From Lamellibrachia columna (taxonomy: Eukaryota > Annelida > Polychaeta > Sabellida > Siboglinidae), in NCBI GenBank assembly GCA_963662155.1, contig OY759274.1, forward strand, positions 35,752,795 through 35,816,794: DNA of 64,000 nucleotides, given 5' to 3'. The notes under the pieces are model-generated. The model did no database searches and had not been told where the DNA came from. It worked only from the letters and a program-made list of their open reading frames with translations. The position numbers were made by a program, and so were the translations under genes. This document shows positions 60,605 to 64,000 of the stretch, in pieces; the stretch's first letter is position 1; each line of letters begins with the position of its first letter.

Positions 60605-60765
60605 ACGCACGATCAATACTCTTTAGACGCTTGACTAATACTCTTAAGACGCTTGACCAATACTCTTAAGACGCTTGACTAATACTCTTTAGACGCTTGA
60701 TTGATACTCTTACGACGCTTGACCAATACTCTTAAGACGCTTGACCAATACTCTTAAGACGGTGC
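60605..60765 (+). repeat. 22-bp tandem repeat, about 7 copies
   Basis: GACGCTTGACYAATACTCTTWA with small changes between units. Confidence 0.9.
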
Positions 60766-61074
60766 TGAAGACGGTGCCATATTTGAGGACAGCAAACCTG
60801 TATCATCAATGAATGGCTTTGAATTGTTTTAATACATGTCTACGATATATGACTAGCTTGTAAAACTTAATTGGCCCTACCTATAATACAAACATAACAC
60901 GTAATGGGCAGATCCCCTAATGGACCACCGTGCAAACACTGTAATGAACACGATCATAGTAATTACAAAGTGTTTATTTATCGCCATCCGATTCATAATG
61001 GACGGCACTTTCCTAACACTTTCTCCTACTCCCTAGTTTTCGCTTGATACTGCAATGCTACAATTTTGCCGAGA

Positions 61075-61135
61075 TTGGGTCGCCTGAGGGTTTTAGTGAA
61101 ATAGAAGCATTTTATATATTATTATTATTAGTATG
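61075..61135 (+). mobile_element. Isolated LINE 3' tail
   Basis: TTTAGTGAAATAGAAGCATT then TTATATATTATTATTATTA matches, with changes, the tail of the CR1/L2-group LINE at about 3548-3590 (TTTGAGCGCAATGGAAGTAT, TGTATATATTATTATTA). Confidence 0.55.
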
Positions 61136-61774
61136 TGTAGTTTTGTCTGTAGTACATCTGTTACATCTAGCCCCGGTCTCCTCTAATTGTTGGGTACTGT
61201 TGTTACAGACATTGCTGACTGCCAGAGCGCAACGTTCTTCTTGACCGCTTCGAACTCTAGTGCGAACAGAAAACAGTTCTAGTGCAAACAAAGACAGACT
61301 CATCGTTGCTACACAAATGTTTATTATGAACGTATTAATGCACCACGCGTGAAGTCCTCTCACGGAATGAGGGCGTTGATCAACAAATTAACGTACGAAC
61401 GTTCCGTGTCGAACAATCGACCGCTGTAATTAACACAACTGTTGACCCGATTTCCGCTATTCTAGCGGCGTCTGGCGCCAGGCATGTCAGAGGTGAATTC
61501 CCCAACAGTTCGATATACCGTGTGTTACCAGCTCTCGCAGACACAGTGGGCGTATTGCTCGATACGATGATGCCATGCCACGATGTACACGGTGATCATT
61601 GTCTACAGCGCCTAGGCCGAGCATGTGTTCAAACCTCAACCAAATTAAGTATATTAAAATATCCACCCTGAGCCTCCCACAGTTATTATGCATTATGTGA
61701 AGTGTAATTGATTGATAGCCAAAGCCAGACAACTTTTTCTTTGTTACATATGCATAACTACATGTGATATAAGT
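61136..61774. other. Intergenic, nothing recognised
   Basis: No coding or repeat signal beyond short ORFs. Confidence 0.45.
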
Positions 61775-61925
<151 letters not shown>

Positions 61926-62221
61926 GCACGTCTCTGGTAGGCACCTTCCTAGCTCGTTGAAACAGGCCAACAAACAACATCACGGCTAGTCTACGTTCAA
62001 TGTCCTCATCATAACCACTGCAACGTTAAAGGAAGGTGCAGTGCATACTTTCTATTCAGTAAAGCCAAACATAGACATGTGGTGTGAATAGTTTGTTTAT
62101 GTTTAAACAGAAGTACAGCATAATAGTTCACCGACAGTAAAATGTTAAACTCCGGGTGGGAACTATTGGAAGAGAACGCCTATGTCATACATAGCTCAAG
62201 CATTATGATCGGGTTTCCTGG

Positions 62222-62440
62222 TTTGAACCGTGTAACACATAAACATAAACTGTTCAACCGTGCAACACATAAACATAAACTGTTCAACCGTGCAACACAT
62301 AAACGAACACTTTTCAACCGTGCAACACATAAACAAAAACTGTTCAACCGTGCAACACATAAACAAAAACTGTTCAACCGTGCAAAACATAAACAAAAAC
62401 TGTTCAACCATGCAGCACATAAACAAGACCTGTTCAATCA
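62222..62440 (+). repeat. 30-bp tandem repeat, about 7 copies
   Basis: TTCAACCGTGCAACACATAA followed by ACAAAAACTG, period 30. Stop-free frames exist in several phases and are artefacts. Confidence 0.92.
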
Positions 62441-63147
62441 ATAGACTTCTGCTAATTGAAATTTGATAAAATATTTGACTATAAAAATATTCACTGTTTA
62501 AATGTTGTTTTATACATCTGATGAAAAATCGAATGGATACGTCATTACGTTATAATGGTGCTATGTAACTTGATGTCGTACAACCATTGTGTGTTTGGCT
62601 TTCTTGAAGAAGCTTTCTTTCTTGGGGAGATATGTACGTAACATCTGGATCTGGCAACCTGGTCCAAGTACTGTGCTACCTTGCTTTTCTTACCAGGGTT
62701 CATCTCAAGCATGATTCAGAATTAAATTGCTCATTCTTTCTTTGGTCGGCGGAACTGGGCTGTATCACGTATCAACCAATTGGCTGCCTGCTGCCAGTCC
62801 TGGTCATGCCACACAGAAACTAGTAAAGTATTTCTTCTTTAGGTGTCATGTCTGGTGACGTTGGCCATCGTGGCTCTCTGCGCAACTGTGTCCGTTGCAG
62901 TCGTCAGCATCAGGCTGTCATTGGGAGACCTTTCAAGCCATTTGTTAAATGTATTGCATTTTTCGCTGCCATTAGGTTTGCGTCGTACGATTTGGCTCTC
63001 AATAACGGTTTTATTTCAATCTGGCTGTTTACCAATATATACAGAGCACAAACAGTGAGAATTAGATATGTTGTTTCCACATCGTACAGTATGAAGTATG
63101 CGATGATGCTGTTATATATATATAGATGCACTGGTTATAAAGAACAT
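62441..63147. other. Intergenic, no gene supported
   Basis: Plus-strand ORFs at 62843-63165 have no recognisable domain. Confidence 0.4.
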
Positions 63148-63345
63148 GTGGACAACAAGACGTGATCGTGAGGTGATTGTATTAGATGCGACGCTATTAC
63201 ATCTTGATGTACTGGGAATAGCAAAACAAGTGGACAACAAGATGTGATCGTGAGGTGATTGTATTAGATGCGACGCTATTACATCTTGATGTACTGGGAA
63301 TAGCAAAACAAGTGGACAACAAGATGTGATCGTGAGGTGATTGTA
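63148..63345 (+). repeat. 82-bp tandem repeat, about 2.4 copies
   Basis: GTGGACAACAAGAYGTGATC starts at 63148, 63230 and 63312. The second and third starts are preceded by an identical GGGAATAGCAAAACAA. Confidence 0.92.
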
Positions 63346-63389
63346 TTAAGCACTCATGGGTCAAAATGTCGAGGTGGGGTCCAAAGGAC

Positions 63390-63770
63390 ATTTCACACGT
63401 GACACGTTGCACAGTGGTTTGAGTAGATTCGACATAAGGCTTCGTGGTGTGAATTCCCGCCGCGTGCAGAAAATGTTTAAGGTGTGTGCAGTCACCCTTC
63501 ATATAAAGATTTGTCCATAGGTGGAGGCTGCAGTCGCAAACCGATCGCGCTGATGACGTAGCTGACTGTATTGTTCTTCTGTCACACGAGGAACCCGGGA
63601 TCTTGGGAGATCGGTCACTGGCCCATTTTGTTGGACACGCATCCTATGAGGTTCTATAACTGCCTGTCTGTTGCATCTAAAGACACGTGCAACATCAAAT
63701 ACCAACTGTTCCGCCTCCAGACGGTTCAAGGCACGTCTCTGTCTACATTGTAAAAGTCTGGGCATGACAA
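63390..63770 (-). pseudogene. Tc1/mariner-type transposase N-terminal fragment
   Basis: The minus strand encodes a helix-turn-helix with VARVFRCNRQAVIEPHRMRV, then GPVTDLPRSRVPRVTEEQYS and LRHQRDRFATAAST. After a stop, a shifted frame gives HFLHAAGIHTTKPYVES. Order and motifs (DRPRSGRPRVT-like linker, RLHAAGL-like second domain) match Tc1-like transposases from memory. The catalytic DDE part is not present next to it, so it is a relic. Confidence 0.8.
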
Positions 63771-64000
63771 ACAGTGATATTCAAAGTCGTTATTTAGTGG
63801 TTTTATTGCTAATAGGCTTGACAACTGAGCCAGCTCGTTGTCTGCATGTGCTGCACCTCTTTTGTTGCATATATGGTCATTTACACGTGTGCAGAAGCGA
63901 TTTCGTTACAGTTATATGCGCCACCAATTATGCTATGTTATGCCATGTTATAATGGCACATTACCTCTTGTCAAGTTTCTCATTTTGTTAAGCATCCGTC

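Overview
The window is metazoan nuclear DNA: spliced genes with GT/AG introns and conserved phases, non-LTR retrotransposons, hAT/pogo/Tc1-type DNA transposons, tRNA-derived SINEs and very abundant mini- and microsatellites. Nothing in it is bacterial or phage-like. A marine invertebrate, possibly a lophotrochozoan, fits best; this is inferred from the repeat types and protein families, and no marker gene fixes the taxon.

Layout. 1-3.8 kb holds two decayed LINEs and a C2H2 zinc-finger relic. 7.26-8.96 kb (minus) is an apparently single-coding-exon gene for a 564-aa secreted proprotein of a family I do not recognise. 10.8-16.4 kb is a repeat complex: a TIR element, a 54-bp minisatellite between two direct repeats, and a roughly 60-copy array of a 30-32-bp unit that looks like a 3' splice site. 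16.9-20.1 kb holds a pogo-like transposase relic and a third LINE.

25.3-53.2 kb (minus) is the main gene. I assembled it by hand from 13 exons, plus a probable 14th, by matching splice sites and intron phases. It encodes a secreted or surface-anchored protein of about 676 aa: signal peptide, cysteine-rich module A (exons 2-8), ShK domain (exon 9), module B (exons 10-13), and a polar tail ending in a hydrophobic segment (exon 14). The modules resemble the extracellular DUF7042-DUF7045 family known from insects and other invertebrates (recalled, not searched). Its introns carry a non-autonomous hAT element with perfect 8-bp target-site duplication, a 30-bp minisatellite, a LINE inserted into a 48-bp tandem array, two SINE copies, a foldback element with roughly 240-275-bp arms, and long microsatellites. 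The last exon has four in-phase 3' splice sites 36 bp apart, and the ShK exon can read through into a membrane segment.

53.2-64 kb is gene-poor: a 60-bp array with 120-bp higher-order structure, several shorter tandem arrays, a LINE 3' tail and a Tc1-like transposase relic at the right edge. No tRNA, rRNA, CRISPR array or operon was seen.
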